64,000 bases of DNA from positions 150,630-214,629 of the forward strand of contig BCKE01000068.1 in the NCBI GenBank assembly GCA_001600495.1. Reading direction: 5' to 3'. Of the stretch, positions 11,819 to 21,849 are shown piece by piece (the first letter of the stretch is position 1; every line of letters begins with the position of its first letter). The DNA is from Pilasporangium apinafurcum. Lineage: Eukaryota; Oomycota; Peronosporomycetes; Pythiales; Pythiaceae. The position numbers and the translations under genes were made by a program. Under the pieces are notes generated by a model that saw nothing but the letters and a program-made list of their open reading frames with translations, was not told the origin of the DNA and searched no databases.

Positions 11819-12247
11819 ATATCTGTCAACACTGAAATGTGCAGACTTTTGTCTAAAGTGATGAGCTTTTAATGTCAATAAATGAAGGAATCGTAAGATG
11901 CAAACCTTTGGATAGGATGCTATGTACAACTTGCAGTATAAAAAGTGCTAGCCTTAAATCTAATGCCTTTTCGATGAGATTGCATACCTCTTGTATGTCA
12001 TGTTTCAAAATAATCAAAGTAAACATAAATGATCATGGACTAGATTGTGTCTCGACGAAATTTTGTCGATTATTCAGCCTTAGCCGCAACACTTACAAGC
12101 ACAAAACGATGCTTTGTGCATTTAGGCTAACAAAGACCCTGTCCGCTACAGGCATGGTTACTATCCATGATCACTAGTAAGGTACGACAAGACTACCAAA
12201 AAAAAAAGCGATTCAGTGCAAAGACATTCAAAGCTTTTGCTTGTTGT
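11819..12247. other. Intergenic, convergent LPMO 3' ends
   Basis: Gap of 429 bp between the convergent stops of LPMO B and LPMO C. It includes AATAAATGAA near 11877, a possible polyadenylation signal for B. Nothing else was recognised. Confidence 0.4.
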
Positions 12248-13134
12248 CTATTGAGACCACCAACCCTGGCTGAAGTTGAAACCAGTCGACGGCCATCCAG
12301 GCGTGGTGGTTGTGGTTGGTGTTGCTGTTGTCGACGTTGGTGTCATCGTGGTAGTCGACGTAGTTCCACTCGTTGTCGCTGCTTCTGCAGCTACAGGCGT
12401 GGTAGTCGTAGTCGTCGATGTACTGGTGGTCGATGTGGACGATCCTCCTTGGATAGGAACACAACTAGCTGTCATCGTACAAAATCACAAACAAAGTACT
12501 ATCAGTACTTCACTTCCACAGAAAGTAAAAACAATTATACAGCATCCATGGTACACTTACTGTAGACTTGGAAAGGTGGGAAATGTGTCGCCAGCCAATA
12601 GAAGGTAAGACGAGATTTGCCCTCACACTTGGTTTTATCATAGGGAATATCTACACCCTGGTATACTCGGCAATCCTCTTGAAAGGCAACAATGATCTCG
12701 TCGTCGCACCACGCTTCACATGGACCAGGATGGATGATATCTTTCTTGTAATTTCCATATTCAAGATGATCAGGAAGTGGCTGAGGTGTAGCGTCCGGGA
12801 CGGAGAAGCCACACTCAGCTGTACCACCCGAGGGTCGATTCTCGTAATTATCTGTCACGACTTGGTTCGTCAGAATGAAATCGCGCAGACTGGCCCAGTT
12901 CCCAGCTGCATAATTAGTCTTAAAATTTGCAGCATTTTTCTCAGCATCACCAGTGGTGTAATCGGATGCAGGAGGGACTTTGTCCGCGACCACCCAGTAA
13001 GCGTAGAAATTTTTTTTGTCGGTCGTGAATTCGGTTTGCGGGAGTAACAAGTAACCATGACCTTCTACATGTGGTGCCATGAGTACCGCTGCGGCCAAGG
13101 CAGTACAGATGGACGTCTTGATATGCTGCAGCAT
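12248..13134 (-). CDS. Secreted lytic polysaccharide monooxygenase, AA17-type, copy C
   Basis: 264 aa. Exons are 13134..12561 and 12468..12248, with the intron at the family-conserved site giving FQVY-T-SCVPIQGG. The signal peptide (MLQHIKTSIC... ending VEG) precedes mature HGYLLLPQTEF. The core carries AECGFSVPDATPQPLPDH, HPGPCEAWCDDE and GKSRLTFYWLATHF, so the putative copper ligands are all present. The tail is almost pure Thr/Ser/Pro/Ala and ends NFSQGWWSQ, unlike copies A, B and E but like D. An initiator-like GCTTATTTCCAAATCG lies about 40 bp upstream of the ATG on the minus strand. It appears intact and functional. Confidence 0.87.
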
Positions 13135-13785
13135 ACTTTTCGATGGGAGGGGTTAGCTGGAGGATGACGATTTGGAAATAAGCTCGTAACTGCTCAAGGA
13201 ATGACGAGCAAGTAGGTGCAGGTGGTAATGGTGGTCTACTAGTTCTGAAAAGGCATTATGAAAACGAACACACATAACTTCACTCACCAGCTGATCTTGG
13301 TGTATTCTGGATCTATTGTCATTGTCCTTTACATTCTGACAACAAAACACGACGATTATGGACTGAAGCATAAAAGGCAGTCATTGTCATCATCACATCA
13401 TCCATCAAGCGTCAGCGCTTATGTATGGGAGGGTGGATCTCCGCTGCCTCTCAACCAAAATCGGTGACCATACAAAAGCCATTTATTTCAGTTGCTCGCA
13501 CTTGCTAACTATTCAGCACAGAGGAAGATGTTGATCCCATCAGCTGGATCGGTGAGTGCAGCACCTGTTTAGATACATATGATGTCGTTTTTAACATCGT
13601 TCCACTGTTGATGAATTGCAAACGGAGAGACCTTTTCTTTTCTTTTTGGCAAAAAAATTAAGCAAATCGCGATCAAACTACCAACTCGCGTCCTTTATTG
13701 GTGTAACATCTTGTTGTTTTTTTCCTGAGTGACACTACTAACATCAATTCTCTCTGACTACTACCCAACCATCTACTACAACGAA
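13135..13785. other. Intergenic between LPMO C and D
   Basis: Holds the promoter of copy C (initiator-like sequence near 13167-13183, minus strand) and the 3' flank of copy D. No additional gene was seen. Confidence 0.4.
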
Positions 13786-14681
13786 TCATGACCACCAGCT
13801 CTGGTTAAAATTGATACCAGTGGTGGTGGTCGACGTTGACATTGACGCTGCGGTTGGCGTAGACATCGCTGTCACTGACGAAGTCGTAGTATCTGTCGTT
13901 GATGGAGTGATATCAGTTGAAGCAGTATCCGTAGTTGCAGTCGTGGCTATTGTTGTGTTGTTGGTGGACAACGAACTCGTGGTCGTTGAACTTCCACCTT
14001 GAAGAGGAACACAGCTGACTACATTACCATTTATATTCAAGAAAGCTTCGTTCAGACTCATCATAAATCAAAGAAATAGAGTGGATGATAGCACTTACTA
14101 TAGACTTGAAAGGGAGGATAATGTGTCGCGAGCCAATAGAACGTCATGCGGGATTTGCCCTCACATACACTCTTGTCGTACGGGATGTTAATACCTTCAA
14201 ACACTCGGCAATCTTCTTGGAACGCGACTGTAATCTCGTCATCACACCAGACTTCACAGGGGCCAGGGTGAATGATCTTGTGGTCGCCTTTGTTGTTACC
14301 GTATTCAAGATGATCAGGAAGCGGTTGCGGTGTGGCATCCGGAAGCGAGAAACCGCACTCAGCCGTGCCGCCCTCGGGACGATTCTCATAAGATCCTGAG
14401 TTTACTTGGTTAGTCAGGATGAAATCGCGCAGATTACTCCATGAGCCAGAGCCATAGCTCTTCTGGAAGTTCGCAGCGTTCTGCTCGATATCGCCAGAGA
14501 TGTCGGAAGATGACAGCGGTACGTTTTCGATGGGAACAACATATGCGTAGTAGTTTGGCTTGTTGACATTGAACGAAGCTTCTGGCAAATATAAAAAGCC
14601 ATGACCGTTGACCTGAGGCAGCATCAGCGATAAACTACCAGTCGCTAATGCAACAACAGTCGAAAGCGCGTGAAAAACCAT
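13786..14681 (-). CDS. Secreted lytic polysaccharide monooxygenase, AA17-type, copy D
   Basis: 271 aa. Exons are 14681..14099 and 14018..13786, with the intron at the conserved site giving FQVY-I-SCVPLQGG. The start is the ATG before VFHALSTVVALA, because this places a normal signal peptide ahead of HGFLYLPEASF; an in-frame ATG 27 codons upstream would precede it with polar sequence. Core motifs are AECGFSLPDATPQPLPDH, HPGPCEVWCDDE and GKSRMTFYWLATHY, with a two-residue insertion (NNKGDHK) before the putative second brace His. The Thr/Ser-rich tail ends NFNQSWWS, as in copy C. It is the most diverged of the four close paralogues (A-D) but appears intact. Confidence 0.86.
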
Positions 14682-14721
14682 TTCGAATGCACTTATGAAT
14701 TTGACGTTAGAGGACTCAGGA

Positions 14722-14738
14722 TCAAATTGCGAAATGTC
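14722..14738 (-). promoter_or_regulatory. Initiator-type core promoter of LPMO D
   Basis: The minus strand reads GACATTTCGCAATTTGA, close to the oomycete initiator consensus, about 40 bp upstream of the ATG at 14681. It supports that start over the upstream ATG. Confidence 0.5.
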
Positions 14739-15099
14739 GAGATCAATGAGAAGATTGGACACTGATTTGTGAGATTCGGTGCCAGTTTACAAATACTGAG
14801 CTTTGTGTATAATAGCATATGCTGATGTGCTCAACTTTTACACTTTGATAACTCTTGTTCATTGATTATGTTCGTAGAAACAAGCTGACAGGATCACAAT
14901 CATCGAAGATTAAATCCACATTTTCACATACACACATATCGCTTAGTGAAAATATCACAAAGCAGGCGAGTTCAGTCATCAGAGTAACGCAAACACTTAT
15001 ATATTGGTCTTCTTTTCGTAAAACTGATCAAACTTAATCGCCATATATGGAATCTTCTACAGCCGTTTCCACTTCAATCCTTGGAGTTTGTGCCATTAA

Positions 15100-15997
15100 T
15101 TACTTACGAAGACGACGTTGGCAGGCAGAGGAGCCAGAGGCAGGTATAACTGTAGCCGGTTCTGGGGCAGTCGTGGTCGGTTCAGGTGCAGAGGTAGTTG
15201 GTTCTGGGGTCGAAGTAGTTGGTTCTGGGGCCGAGGTGGTTGACTCTGGAGTTGAGCTGCTTTCTGAAGCCACAGCTTCACCTGCAAGAGGAACGCAGTT
15301 GACTATAGAGCAACAGTATCGATAACAATGATGAGATTCGTGATCACACCCTTCCATAAACGCATCCACTATGTCTTGTACTTACTGTAGGCCTGCCACT
15401 GTTCGTTCTGGAAGGCAAGCCAGAAGAAGTGGAACACGCAGCTGGTACCACATGCCGAATAGTCAACTGGCAACGTCGACATGGTATGGGTGGCATCGTC
15501 ACCTGGATAGTTGTCCTCGCAGTTGTCATTGTGGAAAACCATGGTATCATCGAGCCAGATTTCGCATGGACCCTATAGACACAGGAATTGGATCTATTGG
15601 TAAGATAACAGCTTCACCCGCAGACAATGCAGCAAAAGATTACCTGATGACCAAAGCCACCACCGATGTTGCTGCGGAAGAGCGCCGTGCCGTTCGTGGG
15701 GATGTCGCGAGGCTCGGCGTTTTCATCTGTGTACCCGCACTTCTGATTTGGCGCCATTTCTTCTAGCACATCCCGCACGGACACACCTTTTTCCGTGGCT
15801 AACTTGGCGAAGGTACCGACTTGATCGCCACCCGTGCCAACTTCTGGCCAGTACTCGTCAATATTGACCACCCAGCCGGCCCAGTTCCCTGTGAACTCTG
15901 GTGGTGGATAGAAAATCCCACCATGGGCGTCCACGACACGAGCAACTTGTGCGCCAAGAAGCACAACCATCGATGAAAGCAGAGCAGCACCAATCAT
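15100..15997 (-). CDS. Secreted LPMO-like protein, divergent copy E
   Basis: 247 aa in three exons: 15997..15644, 15572..15386 and 15302..15100. The introns are 71 and 83 nt; the second sits at the same site as in copies A-D (QAY-I-NCVPLAG). The signal peptide MIGAALLSS...VVDA is followed by mature HGGIFYPPPEF. The core is much diverged and lacks the ECGFSIPDA block in its usual form, yet keeps GHQGPCEIWLDD and FHFFWLAFQNEQWQAY. The H-x-GPCExW histidine and the final Tyr are therefore conserved with the AA17-type copies, while their ATHF histidine is absent. The tail is a run of SAPEPTT/STPEPTT repeats ending CQRRLRK. Likely a related LPMO subfamily; substrate unknown. Confidence 0.78.
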
Positions 15998-17284
15998 CTT
16001 GAAATAGATTTCTTTCACGGAGAACTAGGCTTAGACAGTGCAAATAAGAGAATGAACTCTTCGGGCATTAGTGACAGGTAAGCCTTGACTCTTCTGTCAA
16101 CAACATGCTTGTGTATGATGGATTTTATCCTCGCCATCGGGTGTGAGATAACCCAACTGGCATGTACGGGTTTTTACATTGCGCACGATCGGACACGTGA
16201 AGCAATACAAACAGAGAGATAGAAGAGATGTGAAGATGGATCGTCCATTTTTTGATTCGAGAATTAACCTTGCAATTAATATAGTCACAATGTGCCTGGG
16301 AACCATCTGTTCCATGTAACGTGGGATTAGACACTGACTAGATGTTAATCATCACCTATTAGCGCATCGATTAGATGGTCGATATTTCTAATATGCTCGC
16401 TAGTGACCGTGTTAACAGTTCCAGATTTACACCTGTTGGGCAGGAGTGGGCAATGAGACGCCACATAGCAATTTATTACACGTAAAAACTTCCTGCACAA
16501 ATTTTTCCTCCTCTTTTTGTTTCTCTTGGTCATATCGTACCCCATCACCCAATGAATCTAAAGAGATGAGTCATCAAACAAAGTGCAAGAAGAAACTCAA
16601 TTAGCGATAACCACAATTGTGGCAAGCTTTTACTGCATGTCATGTTCCACCGAGGTTATATGATTTTTTGAAGAAGGATGGATTTGTGTCTGTTGAATTA
16701 TTTTTTCTGACCGACATGGAACTCAATATCTTTAACACTTGCGCAGTCAAATGAAATGTTTTTTATTGCAACGTAGATTGGAAAGCGAGTATTCCCAAGA
16801 GACAGACAGACTAGCCTAGGCATGCATCGACATCCAGCTCACTGTAGAAAGCGTGCCATTCCAAAATCTTCCATGATTGACGTCAAGTTGTCGTTTACTT
16901 TGGTATATCACAATAGAAGACCGTATTACCGTATATGATCCGAATAAGACCTTGACATCTTGATTTGCCTACTGACATGTGTAAGAGGGTACTGCTCTTC
17001 CTATCTTACACTGTTGTGCGGTGATAAATTGGAGAGAGTACGGGTCTAAGGAGCTTACATTTTTCTGTCATATGGTTGAACGTCCATGGTCGCCCCGAAA
17101 CAATTGTCCTTTCACATCACAATCCATTGTATACAGAGGGTAGGAATACTTGGTAAACGGTCACTGCTAATCTCAACTATAGTTCGATATGGAAAATGTA
17201 AACATGAACACGATAGTATGACTTTCAAAGTGTTAACAAGTGTGCTTCTACCATTTTCTTGCCAGTTATTAATGTGCGGGTCGT
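15998..17284. other. Intergenic region
   Basis: About 1.3 kb, AT-rich. An initiator-like GTTCATTCTCTTATTTG lies on the minus strand about 45-60 bp upstream of LPMO E. No gene was recognised in the rest. Confidence 0.4.
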
Positions 17285-17702
17285 TTTAATCTTTATTTCC
17301 CCACTTCTCCCACTGGTGGGATATACTTTGACGTATTTTTTCCTCTCTATCGATAGAAGCAGAAACTTGTTTCCAATTCTTCGCAATGAGCGCCATTCTC
17401 CTTTTCGATGCGAAGCGATGACAGTGCATGCCCGAGGAGATTGAATGCGTGGAGAATCAAAGTGACTGTCCAGAAAATGTGGTATGGTAGTATTGATGCG
17501 AAAGGAAGCCAAGGATCATACATACGACTATAAGGAACACTTTGCAACAAAGACTTGTTCTCAGTGTGGGAGAATCAACCACACGATTGAGTACCAGAAA
17601 GTCTTTCAGTGCCCTCACTACAAGCTCGTTCTCGATAGGGATGTCAATGCTGCGAGGAACATCTTTCTTAAGAATGAACACCTACTCTCCTGGACTCATT
17701 GA
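17285..17702 (+). mobile_element. TnpB/Fanzor-type RNA-guided nuclease remnant, copy 2
   Basis: The coding end at about 17484-17702 translates to a TnpB-type zinc ribbon plus RuvC-III: TKTCSQCGRINH, then FQCPHYKL, then LDRDVNAARNIF. The last motif carries the third RuvC aspartate and is near-diagnostic of TnpB/OrfB and eukaryotic Fanzor proteins. The fourth zinc ligand is Tyr rather than Cys (CPHY), and the upstream 200 bp, shared with copies 1 and 3, are not openly readable. The N-terminal helix-turn-helix and RuvC-I are absent here, so it cannot be an active nuclease. The frame stops at 17700-17702, inside a hairpin. Confidence is high for the family and low for the left boundary. Confidence 0.78.
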
Positions 17703-17737
17703 GTCCAGGTGTCGGAGACGCCTACTCCGCGGTGTCT
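17689..17737 (+). ncRNA. Two hairpins at the 3' end of Fanzor copy 2 (candidate omega-RNA-like remnant)
   Basis: CCTGGACTC/GAGTCCAGG (17689-17709) forms a perfect 9-bp stem with a 3-nt loop that contains the stop-codon region. AGACGCC/GGTGTCT (17716-17722 with 17731-17737) forms a second 7-bp stem with one G-U pair. In TnpB and Fanzor loci the guide (omega) RNA overlaps the 3' end of the nuclease gene, so the location fits. That this was ever an omega-RNA scaffold is inference. Confidence 0.35.
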
Positions 17738-17759
17738 AGTCTAAACCAGCTTTTGTTAG

Positions 17760-18790
17760 TTAAGTCGGACCCAAACAATAACGATTAAGCCCTTCAATCA
17801 ATAGTAGTTTCCTAATTTGCTGTAATCGGCGAACATAAATTTGTAGATCCCACACGACAAGGGAAAACCTTTCGTATAAGTGACACAACGAATTGGTGTT
17901 GGACACAATTGCTGACTGCATTGACTTTCTTGCTGAAATGTATAAAGAAGAGAAAGGAAGAAGCACTGAACAAGTGGGAGATTAGCTGGCATGAGATGCG
18001 AAGAAAGAGTGGGAGTAACATCCAACAACATACGTCTGATTCATGTATAAGTGACTTGGAAATGCATGTAAGTGGTTCGTTTTTCCGTTCTTTACAACGA
18101 GTATGAAGGAAGAATCGAGTTAGTGGATACATCCGAAGTTACCTACGAGTCTAATAGGTACAATTAATAATGGGTACACTGGTCCAACATGTTCTTAGTG
18201 GCAGCTTTCGATTGGTCTAATGGGTGATTCGTCGTCAAACCGATAATAATAAATAAACAATGCACCCAAATATTTGGATTCTAGATTTCGCCAAATATTT
18301 TGGTCATATAGAATTCTATGACAGCAGAAAAACGGCTTGCGGAAAACAACACCACCACGTGCTAAAGCCTACCTTATATATTACTACTTTGCATACCTCC
18401 CTTGATATTATGAGTCATGACATCGTTTTGCATGAGTGGACAGGCTGTGGTACGAGCAGTTCACTCTGATTCTTTCAAAGCAAGTTACCAGTCAGTACCA
18501 TTTGTGATGAGCAAAATGGGCAATAAAAAACGTGCAGGTGGCTTTTTTCTGGACGAGGGGCTATCGTATACATAAACAGATACGCGTTCACTACCAATTG
18601 TATTGGTCAGAAGTATACTTAAACAGGTCATAGGCTACCTTTCTCAACCCCACAGCGAATGATGGTCTGGTATTGGGTACATCGGTGAGAGTGCCGGTCT
18701 TCTTAGGGTCCATTTTGACTTGGAGATGACAGATCATTCTCAAACTTGCCACGTTGAATAACGATCAGCGAAGCTGCCATTATTACAGGA
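17760..18790. other. Intergenic region
   Basis: About 1 kb with no recognised gene. The element containing copy 2 may extend a short way into it, but no right terminus was found. Confidence 0.35.
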
Positions 18791-19411
18791 ATGGTGTCAA
18801 TACAATCTAAACATCATATGGCGATCGCTGCTGCTGTTGCTGCTACAGCTGACACGTCGTTACACGCGACATGCCTCTCATCTTCACCAACTGAATCGTC
18901 AGACTGTCGCTCTCCGAGCGGATTAGACAGCTTGTCACTTTGTTTTGCATTAGAAGACTGGATGTATTGGCAACGCGATAGCATCAACCACCCGAATTGC
19001 TGGACCAAAGTCTACGGTGTGCTCAAGAACGAATTTTTGTGGCTTTATCAACGTGAAGAGTCAGCCCCAAAGTCGCTGCTTTTGCAACTCGCGGTCGCAC
19101 AAATCGAAGAATCCGGTACCGCACGGCAGCTACGTATCGTGGATCCGCATGGTGAAGATATTGAGCTTTGCTTGTTGGATGAAGAAAGTTTTGAGATCTG
19201 GAAAGATCGACTGCAAGAAGCAGCAAAGATGACCGACGCGTTTTTCCGTTCATCCTGTGTTGACCCTAAAGATCTGCCACGTAATAGTTTCTATCGAGGC
19301 ACGTTGATCAGCTATCGACATGTAAGCAAGCGCGATCGATGCAAGGCTGCGCTGAGTAAACTAAAGAAGTGCGTAAAGGAACAACTCTCAGCCGCGGTGC
19401 CAGAAAGTTAA
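18791..19411 (+). CDS. PH-domain protein, paralogue b
   Basis: Single exon, 206 aa. A Ser/Ala-rich N-terminus of about 50 residues precedes a PH-like domain that begins WMYWQRDSINHPNCWTK and continues LWLYQREE, ELCLLDEE and the closing helix FEIWKDRLQEAA with the conserved Trp. The C-terminus is basic (RDRCKAALSKLKK). It is clearly paralogous to 5078-5860 and 20276-20950, all of which share the YWQR...NPxCW signature. Binding partner or lipid is unknown. It is codirectional with paralogue c, so the pair probably arose by tandem duplication. Confidence 0.75.
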   Translation: MVSIQSKHHMAIAAAVAATADTSLHATCLSSSPTESSDCRSPSGLDSLSLCFALEDWMYWQRDSINHPNCWTKVYGVLKNEFLWLYQREESAPKSLLLQLAVAQIEESGTARQLRIVDPHGEDIELCLLDEESFEIWKDRLQEAAKMTDAFFRSSCVDPKDLPRNSFYRGTLISYRHVSKRDRCKAALSKLKKCVKEQLSAAVPES

Positions 19412-20247
19412 ACTTCCGAGAAAATTCAAGACATCGAATAGATAGTTTGCCATGGAGATGATAAGATGATAGCCTGGCAATTAGCATTAGTTGTAGATAG
19501 TATTGTTATTTAAGTCCTGTCAAGGGCAACAACATGTTTATAGTCTCAAGTACATGGATTCTGTAACTTTTTCTCCTTTGCTAAAGCTTGTTTTGAATTT
19601 GGAAAGAAGCTATGGTTCGCTTACTACTGTGGGGGATGGAGCTACTGGATCTTAGGGTACCATGAATCAAGTACCATAAATATAAATTGCTCAGCTACCA
19701 GTGAAAGACCTCGTCAGCCGTGTATCTTGCTCTGACGTATCTTTCGAATAGCTACATAACTCTTGCAGTAATGGATACTTCATACTTGAGAATCACGACG
19801 TGGTACTAAAATTTTTCAGAGACCAAACCATTGGCTGCTAATGATTTCAATTCGTTCTGTAGAATATGTTAACAGCTCATTACACACACCACATCCATTG
19901 GATCTGCGTTGATGAGACAACAGAAGAGTGGATCTTTTCTTCAACCGAAGGGTACCACCTAAATCATAAAGTATTCACATAGTTTCTGAACCCCTCCCTA
20001 TCCCAAAAATCAAGTGATTTATATCACTGGTGTAATGTATAGGGCGATCATCTATTGGTGCACGCGTAGATCTAAATGAGTAAGAAACTTAAACAAGAAA
20101 ACATACTAATAGATTATATAAAGTATACCTACACAAAAAAATATTAGAACAATAATATTGATATGGGTTCAAGCAGAGAGTACCTCCAACCATCTCGCAG
20201 GGCGAGAAGCTCATATGGAATGAATGAATAAACAAATCAAAGTGTCC
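19412..20247. other. Intergenic region
   Basis: AT-rich gap of about 0.8 kb between tandem PH-domain genes, with no recognised gene. Confidence 0.4.
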
Positions 20248-20263
20248 CATTCATTTCCCAACT
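20248..20263 (+). promoter_or_regulatory. Initiator-type core promoter of PH-domain gene c
   Basis: CATTCATTTCCCAACT followed by a pyrimidine-rich run resembles the oomycete initiator. It lies 13 bp before the ATG at 20276, so the 5' leader would be very short. Confidence 0.4.
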
Positions 20264-20275
20264 CACTCTTCCTCC

Positions 20276-20950
20276 ATGAAGGCGAGTACACATTTACCAA
20301 CGAACATGCGTTTCGTTACCACTAATAACCTCGACAAATGGCCCATGTCACCACCGACAACAACATATCCACTGTTATCACCTGAGACGTCCTCGTTACG
20401 GTCAACCACATTGTTCTCGTATGCATCGACTGCGTCATCTACCGATTCAAGCACTCACCTGCAGAGCTGGATGTACTGGCAACGATATGGGAAAACGAAT
20501 CCAAACTGCTGGATGAAGGTGTTTGCAGTGCTCAAACACGATTTCCTCTGGCTCTACCGACACCAAGAAACCTCCTCCAAGACATTACTATTGCAAGTCG
20601 CCATCGCCAAAGTCGACACCTCACGTCATGGCAGCTTGGACCAGCGATTACTGCGTGTTGTTGATCCAAACGGCGAAGAACTGGAGCTCTGTCTGGTGGA
20701 CGCCGACATGTTGACGACGTGGAAAGAACGGTTGGAGGAAGCAGCGAACCGAACGGAAATTTACTTGCGATTTTCAACTATGGCACCCAAGGAGTTGCAG
20801 AGTTTTTACCGTGGAACACTGGTGCAGTATCGTCAAGTGAGTAAGCATGAACGATACATCGCAGCCGTTCGGAAGGCAGGTCGTCGATGGAAGAAGCGAC
20901 TTGTTGCTCGACTGGAAGCAATGATTACTGTCAGCGACGAGCGGCGATAG
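20276..20950 (+). CDS. PH-domain protein, paralogue c
   Basis: Single exon, 224 aa. A polar N-terminus of about 60 residues is followed by a PH-like domain that starts WMYWQRYGKTNPNCWMK, continues LWLYRHQE and LELCLVDAD, and ends in the TTWKERLEEAA helix with the conserved Trp. The C-terminal tail is strongly basic (RRWKKRLVARLE). It is closer to paralogue b than to a. No membrane segment or other catalytic domain is seen, so a small membrane-recruited adaptor is the simplest reading, but function is not established. Confidence 0.75.
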   Translation: MKASTHLPTNMRFVTTNNLDKWPMSPPTTTYPLLSPETSSLRSTTLFSYASTASSTDSSTHLQSWMYWQRYGKTNPNCWMKVFAVLKHDFLWLYRHQETSSKTLLLQVAIAKVDTSRHGSLDQRLLRVVDPNGEELELCLVDADMLTTWKERLEEAANRTEIYLRFSTMAPKELQSFYRGTLVQYRQVSKHERYIAAVRKAGRRWKKRLVARLEAMITVSDERR

Positions 20951-21474
20951 TGATAACTAGTGTGTTCTTGGCCAAATGGAAGTCAAGGCTGGATTGAATA
21001 TGACAGCATTAAAATTATTTATGAAAAACAACCAAGTTTATTTGACCACTACCCATCCCTGCTTTTACTAATATTGATTCTTTGTATATCATGGCTCAAT
21101 GTGATAGCAGTATTATTTTCTTGCTCGCTTTAGCTCAAGAATACGCGCACATGAAACCAACAAGATAGAATTGCTTGACCAAGTGTAGTGTTCTGTCTGT
21201 AAGATGACATTCCTCAGTCCATCACTGGGCTTTCCATTCAGAAGTACTCGCGTAAAACAGGATAATCACTCGCATGCGATTACTTATATTATAAAGTCAG
21301 CAAATTTGCACCTCTTTTGCACCAACTTTTGCGTCCCTTGCCTTTCCGGTCAGCATCTTTATGAACTCTATAACCTGTCCTGACATTTTCACCGCATAAT
21401 GATATGTCAACGTAGGTGCGACACATGCCATCAACGAGGACCGTACAGACCCATTCAGAACATTTTACAACGAC

Positions 21475-21699
21475 ATGCGAGATACGTTCATATGTTGGAT
21501 CAATTTACTAGATGGCTCAGCACGAGAGCATGATATAACTGTAAAATTCTTGATGGAAAATGTAGCCGCTGTCAATCGCTGCAACGACGACCAGATTAGG
21601 GTATTATGCTGCGAGGATGGCTATGGCGAGATGGTGCAGAGCTTGATCCAACATGGTACTGTCGTAAATTTTGAGAATTTGACTGGACGAACTTTGTAA
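21475..21699 (+). pseudogene. Ankyrin-repeat gene fragment
   Basis: The translation (ITVKFLMENVAAVN, then DGYGEMVQSLIQHG, then VNFENLTGRT) matches ankyrin repeats 4-5 of the neighbouring kinase gene (IVKYLLDNGADIN, DGYKEIVQCLVQYG, VNFENLSSRT). It lies on the opposite strand just beyond that gene's 3' end and has no kinase part. It is a decayed fragment of a duplicated paralogue. Confidence 0.65.
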
Positions 21700-21849
21700 G
21701 GAAAATAAATATTTGACATCGTAGTGATAATTTGAGGTAACATGGTGTGATGATTCGATGATCTCAAAGTGCAGCAGCCATTTAGATGTTTTCAAATTCA
21801 TAATCCAAATAATATCCAAATCACGGTGATAGTCGGAAATGCTTATACA

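Noticed and set aside
12167-12565. Plus-strand ORF of 132 codons rich in Arg/Cys over the tail of LPMO C
   Set aside because: It is the antisense shadow of the Thr/Ser repeat exon and has no motif of its own.
20161-20180. GGTTCAAGC resembling a tRNA B box
   Set aside because: No A box at proper spacing and no cloverleaf could be drawn.
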